Source: Methanococcoides alaskense (GTDB lineage: Archaea > Halobacteriota > Methanosarcinia > Methanosarcinales > Methanosarcinaceae). Taken from it: DNA of 64,000 bases. The notes under the pieces were generated by a model. The model was not told the origin of the DNA. It searched no databases and was given only the letters and a program-made list of their open reading frames with translations. Numbering within the stretch: the first letter of the stretch is position 1; each line of letters begins with the position of its first letter. This document shows positions 56,602-64,000 of this stretch, in pieces. Location: the NCBI RefSeq assembly GCF_027594145.1, contig NZ_JAQFFK010000003.1, positions 62,001 to 126,000 on the forward strand. Direction: 5' to 3'. The translations under genes were made by a program, and so were the position numbers.

Positions 56602-56703
56602 TTAAGGGGGTTTTTCAGAATCTCCCTCAACTTCCACAAAAGAGAGTTTAATGGTTCCCCATGTGGAATCCACAAGTTCCAGTTTGAAGCTCGATGTTCT
56701 CAT
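56602..56703 (-). CDS. Candidate small protein of 33 residues
   Basis: On the minus strand ATG 56703 follows AAGGTGGT with suitable spacing, and a TATA box (56757-56766) lies upstream at plausible distance. The product (MRTSSFKLELVDSTWGTIKL...) has an alternating strand pattern and an acidic tail ending EKPP. No homologue is known to me. Support comes from the promoter and ribosome binding site only. Confidence 0.4.
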   Translation of the reverse strand: MRTSSFKLELVDSTWGTIKLSFVEVEGDSEKPP

Positions 56704-56756
56704 AGTAAGTACCACCTTTTTTTCCATTCCTAATTAACAATCAGTAATACTACTAC

Positions 56757-56766
56757 TTATATATTA
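56757..56766 (-). promoter_or_regulatory. TATA box for the 33-residue candidate gene
   Basis: TAATATATAA on the minus strand lies about 55 bases before ATG 56703. The rest of 56767-57039 is AT-rich and holds nothing that I can support. Confidence 0.4.
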
Positions 56767-57039
56767 TCGAGTTAATTCATTGGTGCGCATGCTAATCATA
56801 GGGATCAATTCGAATATTCACATCACATAATATTAATTGCATTTCATGAACTCGATTTTTAAAAAGATAAAATATTCTGGTATATTTCTAAAAAGTAACT
56901 CAAACGGGGAAATTTGTCTGGTCAGTGATAGATCACTGTTGAAAATGGGGTATGATGATCCAATTCTCTTCCTTTTTCTTTTTCTAGCTGTGATCTCTGC
57001 CCTGACTCCAGATCATCTCTCTGGTATATGACCAACGAA

Positions 57040-57801
57040 TCATATTTCGCTACAGTTCACCCCTATTTTTCCCACAAGTTCAGCTATGGAATTGAGTATC
57101 TCATACCCCTGCACACTTATCTGGTATTCACCTCGTTCGCCACGCTGTCGGATCATTCCTCTGTTCTGCAGTTTTTCCAGATGGAAAAGAAGATTTCCTC
57201 CCCGAAGTTTTGTGCGCTTTGAAAGTTCGGTGAACGATCTTCCTTCATCGTACAATGCTTTTAAGATCTGGATGCGTACTGCGCTGCTTAACGGGTCCCC
57301 TATCAAGTTGGATACCTGCTCTTCATGGAGGTCCTGAACCTGCAAATGCGTACCGCTCTCATTTCGGTAGACCCCTATTGTCTGTAGCATCCCTACCTGC
57401 TGGTTGAAATATCCTTCAGCCCGTTGGATACAGTTGGGACAGTGATCGAATGGTGCCAACTCCTTCACTTTATCAAAGTTCCCACGTATTTTTTCGATAT
57501 TTTCATCAGTTACCTGTCCTTTTCTGGTATAGTCCGCCAGATCCTCAAAAAAGTCGACTAAATGCGGTATGCACTGTGTACGCATCGGACATTCCTTCTC
57601 TTCGTTCCCGATGATCTCATAGGCATTCTCCAAAGATCTGTTGAGTATTTCTACAGCGCACTGGTTCTTGAACTCATTGAACAATGAATTGGTTTGACTT
57701 CCGGCAACTTCACTCCTGAAACGATTCAGTTCCGAACGAAGTCCAGTGATCTCCTCATGCAACAAGGAAATATCTTCTGATGTTACTTTTTGTTTGCTCA
57801 T
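57040..57801 (-). CDS. ArsR-type winged-helix regulator with cysteine-rich sensor region
   Basis: The 253-residue protein has an N-terminal coiled-coil (SLLHEEITGLRSELNRFRSEV), a middle helical region with four cysteines in CPMRTQC and CPNC plus one in NQCAVEIL, and a C-terminal winged helix (LSSAVRIQILKALYDEGRSFTELSKRTKLRGGNLLFHLEKLQNRGMIRQ). The cysteines could bind a metal or sense redox state. It resembles the methanogen family of ArsR-like regulators that includes Msr proteins, but I cannot place it exactly. It is divergent from a PNPOx-like gene, a possible target. Confidence 0.82.
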   Translation of the reverse strand: MSKQKVTSEDISLLHEEITGLRSELNRFRSEVAGSQTNSLFNEFKNQCAVEILNRSLENAYEIIGNEEKECPMRTQCIPHLVDFFEDLADYTRKGQVTDENIEKIRGNFDKVKELAPFDHCPNCIQRAEGYFNQQVGMLQTIGVYRNESGTHLQVQDLHEEQVSNLIGDPLSSAVRIQILKALYDEGRSFTELSKRTKLRGGNLLFHLEKLQNRGMIRQRGERGEYQISVQGYEILNSIAELVGKIGVNCSEI

Positions 57802-57929
57802 AATGCCATGATCTCCCTGGTGAATTTATTATTTTTTGGTTAGAAATATGTATCAGAATACAGTTTTGTACACTTTTATAACATTTTACTATATTTACAT
57901 GCATGTATTAAGTATCTGTGGTGATCAAA

Positions 57930-58286
57930 ATGATAACACTTACAGAAGAGATGAAAGCCGCATTCAATACAATAAAAATCTTTCCTGTTGCCACTGCCTC
58001 AAAAGAGGGAGTCCCAAACGTTGTCCCTATCGGAGTTATTTCATTGGTCGATGACAGTACTATATGGATCGCAGACAATTTCATGAAAAAGACCCTCTCA
58101 AATGTCCTGGAGGATCCAAAGGTTCCCATCTACGTCTGGGGGCCAGAGACAAAAGGTTCTTTCCAGATCAAAGGCGATGTAGAGTTAAAGACAAGTGGTC
58201 CCGAATTTGGAACAATTAAGGGAAAGTCTCCGGCAAAAGGTCTTCTTATCGTGAAGATCACAGATGTCTACGACTGCAGGGGATAA
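57930..58286 (+). CDS. PNPOx-like flavin-binding protein
   Basis: ATG 57930 follows GGTGATC, better placed than the upstream GTG codons at 57918 and 57921. The 118-residue protein is a short split barrel: KIFPVATASKEGVPNVVPIGVISLVDDSTIWIADNF, then MKKTLSNVLEDPKVPIYVWG, then GSFQIKGDVEL. This matches minimal FMN-binding PNPOx-family proteins. It is a second member in the window (see 22209-22655), shorter and not closely similar. It is divergent from the ArsR-type regulator. Confidence 0.82.
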   Translation: MITLTEEMKAAFNTIKIFPVATASKEGVPNVVPIGVISLVDDSTIWIADNFMKKTLSNVLEDPKVPIYVWGPETKGSFQIKGDVELKTSGPEFGTIKGKSPAKGLLIVKITDVYDCRG

Positions 58287-58519
58287 GCTGTTTTAAATTT
58301 CTCTCATATCTCTCTCCACAAAGGATATGGTCATTTCATGAAATGCTATATTTTATCCATGTGGAGTTTCCTCCTTTTTTGATATCCTCGGCCGTTTTCA
58401 CAAATTATTAATATTGATCTGCTCGGTCAACCCAACATATTAATATTAAGTACTTGATTTCTATCAGTCATATTAGAACACACTATGTTTTATTATTCCA
58501 ATTATTTGAGGAATTCCTT

Positions 58520-58801
58520 ATGATCACAAAAGACGAGGTAGAACACGTAGGATGGCTTTGTCGCATCGAGATAAATGATGCAGAGGCAGAAGAATACGCT
58601 GTGAAGTTAAGTTCTGTATTGGATTATTTTGGTCAGCTTGACGAAGTGGACACTGAAGGTGTTGAACCTACATATCATGTAGCAGATATCATGAATGTAT
58701 TCCGGGAGGATGTTGTCACACCGTCACTTGACCAGAAAGATGTGTTGACGAACACTGCTGAAGAAAAGGACGGCTATATCAAAGCGCCGAGGATCATTTG
58801 A
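58520..58801 (+). CDS. gatC: Aspartyl/glutamyl-tRNA amidotransferase subunit C
   Basis: ATG 58520 follows GAGGA (58508-58512); earlier in-frame codons add 22 unrelated residues. The 94-residue protein has [53 protein letters not shown], the GatC belt segment that wraps GatA and GatB. Its stop overlaps the region of the gatA start. It is the first gene of gatC-gatA-gatB. Confidence 0.94.
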   Translation: MITKDEVEHVGWLCRIEINDAEAEEYAVKLSSVLDYFGQLDEVDTEGVEPTYHVADIMNVFREDVVTPSLDQKDVLTNTAEEKDGYIKAPRII

Positions 58802-58809
58802 GGTGTAGA

Positions 58810-60237
58810 ATGACTAAATGGTTAAGCATTTCTGATGTTAAAGAGATAATTGCTGCGACCTCCGCAGAAGAAGTGACCGCTTCATACCTTGAGCTCATCG
58901 AAAAGAGCAGTATCAATGGATACACTTGTACCTCTGATGGTGCACTGGATACTGCTAAGATGGTCGATAAAGGTGAAGTCGCTGGTCCTCTTGCCGGGGT
59001 CCCTATTGCTATCAAGGATAATATTTCTACAAAAGGGCTTGCAACAACTTGCAGTTCGAAGATACTGGAAGGTTATGTGCCTCCTTATGATGCCCATGTT
59101 ATCGAGAGGCTCAAAGCGGCTGGAGCGGTCATCATAGGCAAGACGAACATGGACGAGTTTGCTATGGGTACATCCACCGAGTCAAGCTGCTATGGTGTCA
59201 CTCTTAATCCCTGGGACCATGAGAGAGTTCCCGGAGGTTCTTCCGGTGGCAGTGCCGCAGTGGTTGCAGCAGGTGAATCTCCTATATCACTTGGTTCCGA
59301 TACAGGTGGTTCTGTAAGATGCCCAGCTGCTTTCTGTGGTGTCGTAGGCCTTAAACCGACCTATGGTGCAGTTTCACGGTATGGCCTGATCTCATATGCT
59401 AACTCCCTCGAACAGATAGGTCCAATGGCGACCTGTGTTGAGGATATCGCAGCCGTTATGGATGTGATAGGCGGGTATGATGCTCGTGACAGCACTTCCA
59501 TTGATAATAAGATCGATTACCAGGCGGCACTGGTCGATGATGTGAAGGGTCTTAAGATCGGTGTGCCGGATGAGTATTTTGGCGAAGGCGTTGACAGCAG
59601 TACCGAGAAGGCTGTGTGGGATGCGATCGCCAAGTACGAGGAAATGGGTGCTTCCTGGGGGAAGGTCTCTATGCCGAACACGAAGTACGCCCTTGCAGCT
59701 TACTATACGATAGCCATGAGCGAAGCTTCATCCAATCTTGCACGTTTCGATGGTACTCGCTACGGTCCGAGGAGCGAGGGTGAGAACTGGCATGTTATGG
59801 CATCAAGGACACGCGCAGAGAACTTTGGCAAAGAAGTGCAGCGCAGGATCCTTCTTGGAACGTATGCGTTGTCTGCAGGATATCAGGATAAGTATTACCT
59901 TAAGGCACTGCAAGTGCGAACCCTTGTAAAGCAGGACTTTGAAAAGGCATTTGCAAATTTCGATGTTCTTATGGCCCCTACTATGCCATTGCCTGCATTC
60001 AAGATCGGTGAGAAGGTGGAAGATCCGCTGTCCCAATACCTAACAGACGTGAACACTGTTCCGATGAACCTTGCCGGAGTTCCGTGTATCTCGGTTCCAT
60101 GTGGTTCTTCTGATGGTCTGCCGGTAGGTTTACAGATCATAGGAAATCATTTCGATGAGGCAACCCTTATCCGTGCAGCATATTCTTTTGAGAAAAATAC
60201 CGATCATCATAAAGCACGACCAGGGGAGGTGGCTTAA
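58810..60237 (+). CDS. gatA: Aspartyl/glutamyl-tRNA amidotransferase subunit A
   Basis: ATG 58810 follows GAGGTG. The 475-residue amidase has the Ser-cisSer-Lys triad: Lys69 in PIAIKDNIS, Ser144 in PGGSSGGS, and Ser168 in DTGGSVR. It releases ammonia from glutamine for GatB. In archaea, which use GatDE for Gln-tRNA, GatCAB mainly makes Asn-tRNA from Asp-tRNA. The stop codon abuts the gatB ATG. Confidence 0.97.
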   Translation: MTKWLSISDVKEIIAATSAEEVTASYLELIEKSSINGYTCTSDGALDTAKMVDKGEVAGPLAGVPIAIKDNISTKGLATTCSSKILEGYVPPYDAHVIERLKAAGAVIIGKTNMDEFAMGTSTESSCYGVTLNPWDHERVPGGSSGGSAAVVAAGESPISLGSDTGGSVRCPAAFCGVVGLKPTYGAVSRYGLISYANSLEQIGPMATCVEDIAAVMDVIGGYDARDSTSIDNKIDYQAALVDDVKGLKIGVPDEYFGEGVDSSTEKAVWDAIAKYEEMGASWGKVSMPNTKYALAAYYTIAMSEASSNLARFDGTRYGPRSEGENWHVMASRTRAENFGKEVQRRILLGTYALSAGYQDKYYLKALQVRTLVKQDFEKAFANFDVLMAPTMPLPAFKIGEKVEDPLSQYLTDVNTVPMNLAGVPCISVPCGSSDGLPVGLQIIGNHFDEATLIRAAYSFEKNTDHHKARPGEVA

Positions 60238-61749
60238 ATGGTATATGAAAATCCTGATGGAGTAAGGATCGGACTTGAGGTTCACGTTCAGCTTAACAAG
60301 CTCAACACAAAGCTTTTCTGTGGATGTTCCACGGATTACCATGATTCTGAACCGAACACTCATGTGTGTCCTGTGTGTCTGGGGTTGCCCGGCGCATTGC
60401 CAGTTATCAATGAAAAAGCTGTGGAGTATGCAATGAAGATCGGACTTGCACTTGGCTGTGACATTGTTGAACAGACCCAGTTCCACAGAAAGAATTACTA
60501 TTATCCTGATCTTCCAAAAGGATTCCAGACAACACAGTACGATTTTCCAATAGCTGGTGAAGGAAAGGTCGTTATTGAGGGCGAGGATGGTGAACGTGAT
60601 ATTGGAATAACCCGTGCTCACATGGAAGAGGATCCTGGAAGATTGCAACATATGGGAAGTATTGACAAGTCAAAGGGTACACTTATCAATTACAACCGTT
60701 CAGGCATGACACTTATCGAAATTGTAAGTGAACCGGATATGAGAAGTCCAAAGGAAGCAAGGAGATATCTGGACAAGCTCAGGAGCATTCTTGATTACCT
60801 TGATGTTTTTAATGGTGATCTTGAGGGTGCTATGAGGGTGGATGCTAATGTTTCTGTCTTTATGGGGGAGCGTGTTGAGGTCAAGAACATTTCCTCTTTT
60901 AAGGGAGCTGAGCGAGCTCTGCTATATGAAATTATGAGGCAGAAAAATCAGATCCGCCGTGGTGGGGAGATCACTCTGGAAACCCGGCATTTTGACGAAG
61001 CAAGGGGAGTCACTCTTTCTATGCGTACAAAGGAAACCGAGAATGACTATCGTTATTTCCCTGAACCTGATCTTATGCCAATGAGGGTTGCAGACCGCGT
61101 ACCTGCTGTTGCAGCAACGTTGCCGGAACTTCCTGATGCAAAACGTAATAGATTCCTTGAAGAATACGATATGACGGATATGCATGCAAAGGCATTGACA
61201 TCTGATCAGGATATTGCAGATTTCTATGAAGCTGTTGCGCAGAACGAAAATATCGATTCAAAGGATGCTGCTGTATGGGTTGCTGACATTTTCAAAGGCG
61301 AATGGAACTATCGTGATCTGGCAATTCATGGCAGAACAAATGATCCTGTAACGCCACCATATAGTTGGGTCAAACTATCAGGTGCAAATCGCAAAGATCC
61401 TACGATCACGTCATCGATTGGGTCAGATGATCTGATATACATCATTGGATCTGTGAATAATGGGGAGATCAGTGATAACAGTGGTATTGAAGTTATCCGT
61501 ATAATTCTGGATGAGGGTGGATCGGCCAATGAGGTCATTGATGCTAAGGGACTTCGTAAGGTTGAGGATGATATTGTTGCAACTGCGGTCTCTGAAACAA
61601 TTGCTGAGAACGAAGCTGCTGTTCAGGATTATCTTGGTGGGGCGGAAAAGTCCCTCAATTTCCTTGTTGGGCAGGTCATGAAAAAGACGAAAGGACGTGC
61701 AGATGCACGCCAGGCACGCGAGTTACTTGTTGCGGCACTCAAAAGTTAA
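60238..61749 (+). CDS. gatB: Aspartyl/glutamyl-tRNA amidotransferase subunit B
   Basis: The 503-residue protein begins immediately after gatA, with GGAGGTGG inside the gatA end as ribosome binding site. It has RIGLEVHVQLNKLNTKLFCGCS, VCLGLPGALPVINEKAVEYA, RKNYYYPDLPKGFQTTQYD, the zinc and kinase-site motifs, and a C-terminal YqeY-like tail domain (LNFLVGQVMKKTKGRADARQARELL). It phosphorylates the tRNA-bound acid and transfers ammonia. It is the last gene of the operon. Confidence 0.97.
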   Translation: MVYENPDGVRIGLEVHVQLNKLNTKLFCGCSTDYHDSEPNTHVCPVCLGLPGALPVINEKAVEYAMKIGLALGCDIVEQTQFHRKNYYYPDLPKGFQTTQYDFPIAGEGKVVIEGEDGERDIGITRAHMEEDPGRLQHMGSIDKSKGTLINYNRSGMTLIEIVSEPDMRSPKEARRYLDKLRSILDYLDVFNGDLEGAMRVDANVSVFMGERVEVKNISSFKGAERALLYEIMRQKNQIRRGGEITLETRHFDEARGVTLSMRTKETENDYRYFPEPDLMPMRVADRVPAVAATLPELPDAKRNRFLEEYDMTDMHAKALTSDQDIADFYEAVAQNENIDSKDAAVWVADIFKGEWNYRDLAIHGRTNDPVTPPYSWVKLSGANRKDPTITSSIGSDDLIYIIGSVNNGEISDNSGIEVIRIILDEGGSANEVIDAKGLRKVEDDIVATAVSETIAENEAAVQDYLGGAEKSLNFLVGQVMKKTKGRADARQARELLVAALKS

Positions 61750-62274
61750 GACCATATGGTCCTTTCTTCTCTTTTTCTTTCCCTTCTCTTTCTTTTTTGA
61801 TCAAATTTTAATTATTTTATCTCAACAGTTATTAACAATGTAAAATATATTTGTACATTCTGTAAATTTAGAGTAAGTATTAATATGGTGGAGTCAGATT
61901 TAGTATTACCATATCATCAATGATGTGGTGAGGCAGTTGATTAGATGGTGATGTGCGTATGGGTGTAAGATCCCATGACCATGCAAGGTATCACCGCAAT
62001 CGCTTTCAGAGTGACTTTGGGGAGTCGTCTATTGGGGAAGTTGCTTTCACTCCGGTCTGCCGGAGTCTGGTCGCTGCCATTCATCTCCTTTTTTGTTCTT
62101 TATTTGTTGCATTTAGTTGAAATATTCTATTATTTATTTTGTGGATGTGCTTTGTCTATCCCAAAACAGTTATATGTTTTGAAATGCATGTAGCCAGCCG
62201 GTATACTGATGTATATCACATTCTAACTAACACATTATCATACATATTCAATTAATATTAATCAAGGTGAGAAC
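61750..62274 (+). other. Intergenic region with a GC-rich structured islet
   Basis: After a T-rich terminator stretch (61765-61800) the gap is AT-rich except for about 61925-62090, which is more GC-rich and holds a hairpin CTCCGG-TCTG-CCGGAG (about 62049-62064) followed by CTCCTTTTTTG. This resembles a small RNA with its own terminator. Alternatively a 53-codon frame (61959-62120, MGVRSHDHARYHRNRF...) follows GGTGATG. Neither can be confirmed. Confidence 0.35.
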
Positions 62275-62424
62275 ATGGCAAGATTCCCAGAAGCAGAAGA
62301 AAGGATCCTCAATAAGAAGATCTGTATGAAGTGCAGTGCCCGCAATGCTGTTAGGGCAACAAGATGCAGAAAGTGTGGTTACTCAAATCTACGTGTGAAA
62401 AACAAGGAAGTCAGAAGAGGCTGA
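62275..62424 (+). CDS. rpl40e: Ribosomal protein L40e
   Basis: This 49-residue protein begins [19 protein letters not shown] and has the zinc-ribbon pairs CMKC and CRKC ([11 protein letters not shown] and [11 protein letters not shown]). It is the archaeal large-subunit protein L40e, without the ubiquitin fusion of eukaryotes. AAGGTGAG at 62264-62271 precedes the ATG. GGGP synthase follows after eight bases. Confidence 0.95.
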   Translation: MARFPEAEERILNKKICMKCSARNAVRATRCRKCGYSNLRVKNKEVRRG

Positions 62425-62432
62425 TCCTAACA

Positions 62433-63176
62433 ATGCAAGTGGAAGAGTACCTCAACGATATCGCAGAACGCGAAGGTACAGTTCACTTAACGCTTATCGA
62501 TCCGGCATCACAATCTCCGGAAGCCGCTGCAGAGATTGCAAAAGCGGCTGTAGCTGGAGGTACTGATGCCATACTGATCGGTGGCTCTACAGGAGCCGGT
62601 GGCGTAGCATTGGATCAGACACTGATCAAAATAAAGGAACAGGTTGATGTTCCTACTATTCTTTTTCCGGGTAATGCCGGCGGCGTGAGCACTCATGCCG
62701 ATGCTATCTTTTTTATGAGCCTTCTTAATTCACGTGATATCAATTATATCACAACGAATCAGGTGATGGGCGCCCCTATTGTCTATAAGTCTGGAATTGA
62801 GCCTATTTCCATGGCCTACATAATATCCGAGCCTGGTGGTACCGTTGGCTGGGTAGGCGATGCGAAACTCATTCCACGCAACAAACCAGAGCTTGCAGCT
62901 GCTTATTCTCTTGCAGGCAAATACATGGGTATGCATTACACTTATCTTGAAGCGGGTTCAGGCGCAGACCGACCGATCACTCCTGAAACTATAGGTGCGG
63001 TAAAACACGTTCTCGGCGACAACAAACTTATCGTTGGTGGCGGTATCCGTGACGGTAAAACAGCAAAGATATGTGCTGATGCCGGTGCCGATATGATCGT
63101 AACCGGTACTATTGTCGAAGAGACGGACGATGTCAAGAAAAAGATAGAAGAAATTGTTTCTGCTATCAAGAAATGA
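62433..63176 (+). CDS. Geranylgeranylglyceryl phosphate synthase
   Basis: ATG 62433 gives the normal N-terminus (MQVEEYLNDIAEREGTVHLTLIDP); the frame is open upstream across L40e. The 247-residue TIM barrel has AVAGGTDAILIGGSTG, ILFPGNAGGVSTHADAIFFMSLLNS, YLEAGSGADRPI, and LIVGGGIRDGKTAKICADAGADMIVTGTIVE at the phosphate site. It joins glycerol-1-phosphate to geranylgeranyl diphosphate, the first committed step of archaeal membrane lipids. Coupling with L40e suggests growth-linked expression. Confidence 0.96.
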   Translation: MQVEEYLNDIAEREGTVHLTLIDPASQSPEAAAEIAKAAVAGGTDAILIGGSTGAGGVALDQTLIKIKEQVDVPTILFPGNAGGVSTHADAIFFMSLLNSRDINYITTNQVMGAPIVYKSGIEPISMAYIISEPGGTVGWVGDAKLIPRNKPELAAAYSLAGKYMGMHYTYLEAGSGADRPITPETIGAVKHVLGDNKLIVGGGIRDGKTAKICADAGADMIVTGTIVEETDDVKKKIEEIVSAIKK

Positions 63177-63205
63177 TCTCCTGAATTCTAACGGGGTTTT
63201 CACTT

Positions 63206-64000
63206 ATGCTCAGAGTTTCTGATATTGTAAAGAATTATGAAGTTGGCGAAAACGAACTCCGTATCCTTAACGGAATAAGTTTTGATGTGGCAGATGGCGA
63301 GATCCTTGGCATAACGGGAAAGAGTGGCAGTGGAAAGACCACCCTCCTCAAGATATTGAGGGGAGCCGAACCATTCGACAGTGGAAGCATTGAAATTGAT
63401 GGTTCCATAATCACTGAACTTTCGGGTGCAGAAGGGAAAAAATTACTCGGAAGAAGTACGGCTATTCATTTTCAGCGTAATTTTGGATTATGGGCAGGCC
63501 CTGCCATTGAAAATATAATCCGCAGACTGAACATTCAATATGCAGGCTATGAGGGCATGCCGGAACCGGATGCACCCTTTTATGATGAACTGTATGAGAG
63601 GTCCATGGCATACTTAAGGCTGGTAGGCCTTGACCATAAAGCCCTTCATTCTTCAAGTTTGCTAAGTGGCGGCGAAAAACAGCGTTTGATAATTGCCCGT
63701 CAACTTGCGGCACAGCCTCGTCTTCTGTTACTGGATGAACCTGTCACAATGACAGGACCAGATACCAAACAGGAGATTATGGATGTTATTCTTCAGCTTA
63801 AGGACAGGCTGAACATTCCTATAATCGTAGTCTCACATCTTCCGGAAGTACATGCTTATCTTGCAGACCGGGTCATATACATCGAAGATGGTAAGGTCGT
63901 TGATGACGGGAAACCTGCCTCTGTTCTCAAGAACTTCTTAAAGGACCTTTCCCCAAAGGAAATGCTCTCTGAATTGTCTGAGAAGAGTCCCTGCATAAAA
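63206..64000 (+). CDS. AtwA-like ABC ATPase (methyl-CoM reductase component A2), truncated by window end
   Basis: ATG 63206 opens a frame that runs off the window end, so at least 265 residues are seen. The first ABC domain has Walker A GKSGSGKTT, Q-loop AIHFQRNFGLW, signature LSGGEKQR, and Walker B LLLLDEPVTMTGPDTKQEI, then IIVVSHLPEVHAYLADRVIYIEDGKVV. The Q-R-N-F-G-L-W loop and the EPVTMTGPDTKQE segment match component A2, an ATP-dependent activator of methyl-coenzyme M reductase that has two such domains. A second domain is expected beyond the window. A different soluble ABC ATPase is possible. Confidence 0.8.
   Translation, partial: MLRVSDIVKNYEVGENELRILNGISFDVADGEILGITGKSGSGKTTLLKILRGAEPFDSGSIEIDGSIITELSGAEGKKLLGRSTAIHFQRNFGLWAGPAIENIIRRLNIQYAGYEGMPEPDAPFYDELYERSMAYLRLVGLDHKALHSSSLLSGGEKQRLIIARQLAAQPRLLLLDEPVTMTGPDTKQEIMDVILQLKDRLNIPIIVVSHLPEVHAYLADRVIYIEDGKVVDDGKPASVLKNFLKDLSPKEMLSELSEKSPCIK

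Noticed and set aside
56837-57031. Plus-strand frame of 64 codons before the ArsR-type gene
   Set aside because: No ribosome binding site or promoter is seen and the hydrophobic end looks like AT-rich noise; it lies against the 3' end of a convergent gene.
61975-62193. Plus-strand frame of 72 codons in the gap before L40e
   Set aside because: It lacks a ribosome binding site and crosses the hairpin and T-run, which fit a small RNA or terminator better.

Overview
The window comes from a methanogenic archaeon of the order Methanosarcinales, most like a cold or marine methylotroph such as Methanococcoides or Methanolobus. The evidence is archaeal information genes (family B DNA polymerase, L40e, VAT/CDC48 ATPase, a CAU tRNA with an intron after position 37), ether-lipid enzymes (GGGP and DGGGP synthases), methanogen markers (methanofuran enzyme MfnB, methanogenesis marker 14, an AtwA-like ATPase), and a Methanosarcina-type S-layer protein with two duplicated domains and a PGF-CTERM tail. 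MutS/MutL, GatCAB, a KaiC-like ATPase and PAS proteins also fit that order. Promoters look archaeal (TATA boxes), Shine-Dalgarno sites are GGAGG/GGTGA, and some genes appear leaderless.

Layout. 1-1980 is a visibly AT-rich accessory patch: a membrane-anchored protein with a caspase/CHAT-like His...Cys pair and a DUF4062 protein, with an identical 13-base word after each gene. 1985-7645 holds an iron-sulfur flavoprotein, a very large lipoprotein of the alpha-2-macroglobulin/complement family, and a BCCT transporter with a small partner. 9457-18973 holds mutS-mutL and a cobalt/cobalamin block (cbiD-cbiE, cbiM-cbiN, cbiQ-cbiO). 19134-26571 holds a CBS protein with a cation antiporter, a PAS-only protein, a PNPOx protein, a Ca-type P-ATPase, a frameshifted zinc ribbon and a KaiC-like ATPase. 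26572-30000 is the S-layer gene with a long upstream region, a lipoprotein and the tRNA. 30079-42669 holds polB, enolase, a winged-helix regulator, a PPC protein, a dead ABC ATPase, a tubulin-like GTPase with an exported partner, the NAD genes nadC/nadX/nadA, and DGGGP synthase. 42711-52611 holds VAT, mfnB, a HisA-like gene, thymidylate kinase with a hidden zinc-ribbon gene, DUF166, marker 14, thioredoxin and a radical SAM pair. 52639-53070 is a decayed IS200/IS605-type remnant. 53161-64000 holds hybrid cluster protein, a DMT transporter, a pair of tiny paralogues, an ArsR-type regulator, gatC-gatA-gatB, L40e, GGGP synthase and a truncated AtwA-like ATPase.

How genes work together. The cbi genes import cobalt and build the corrin ring, which methyltransferase-based methanogenesis needs in quantity. 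nadX-nadA and divergent nadC make NAD from aspartate without NadB. GatCAB, L40e and the lipid enzymes are housekeeping. The most striking item is the 2711-6925 protein: it has the GCGEQ thioester and, 114 residues later, a VIHQ-type histidine placed as in complement C3, in an archaeal surface lipoprotein. Several small genes below usual length cut-offs (47438-47566, 56130-56297, 56313-56480, 56602-56703, 62275-62424) are supported by ribosome binding sites, cysteine motifs or paralogy.
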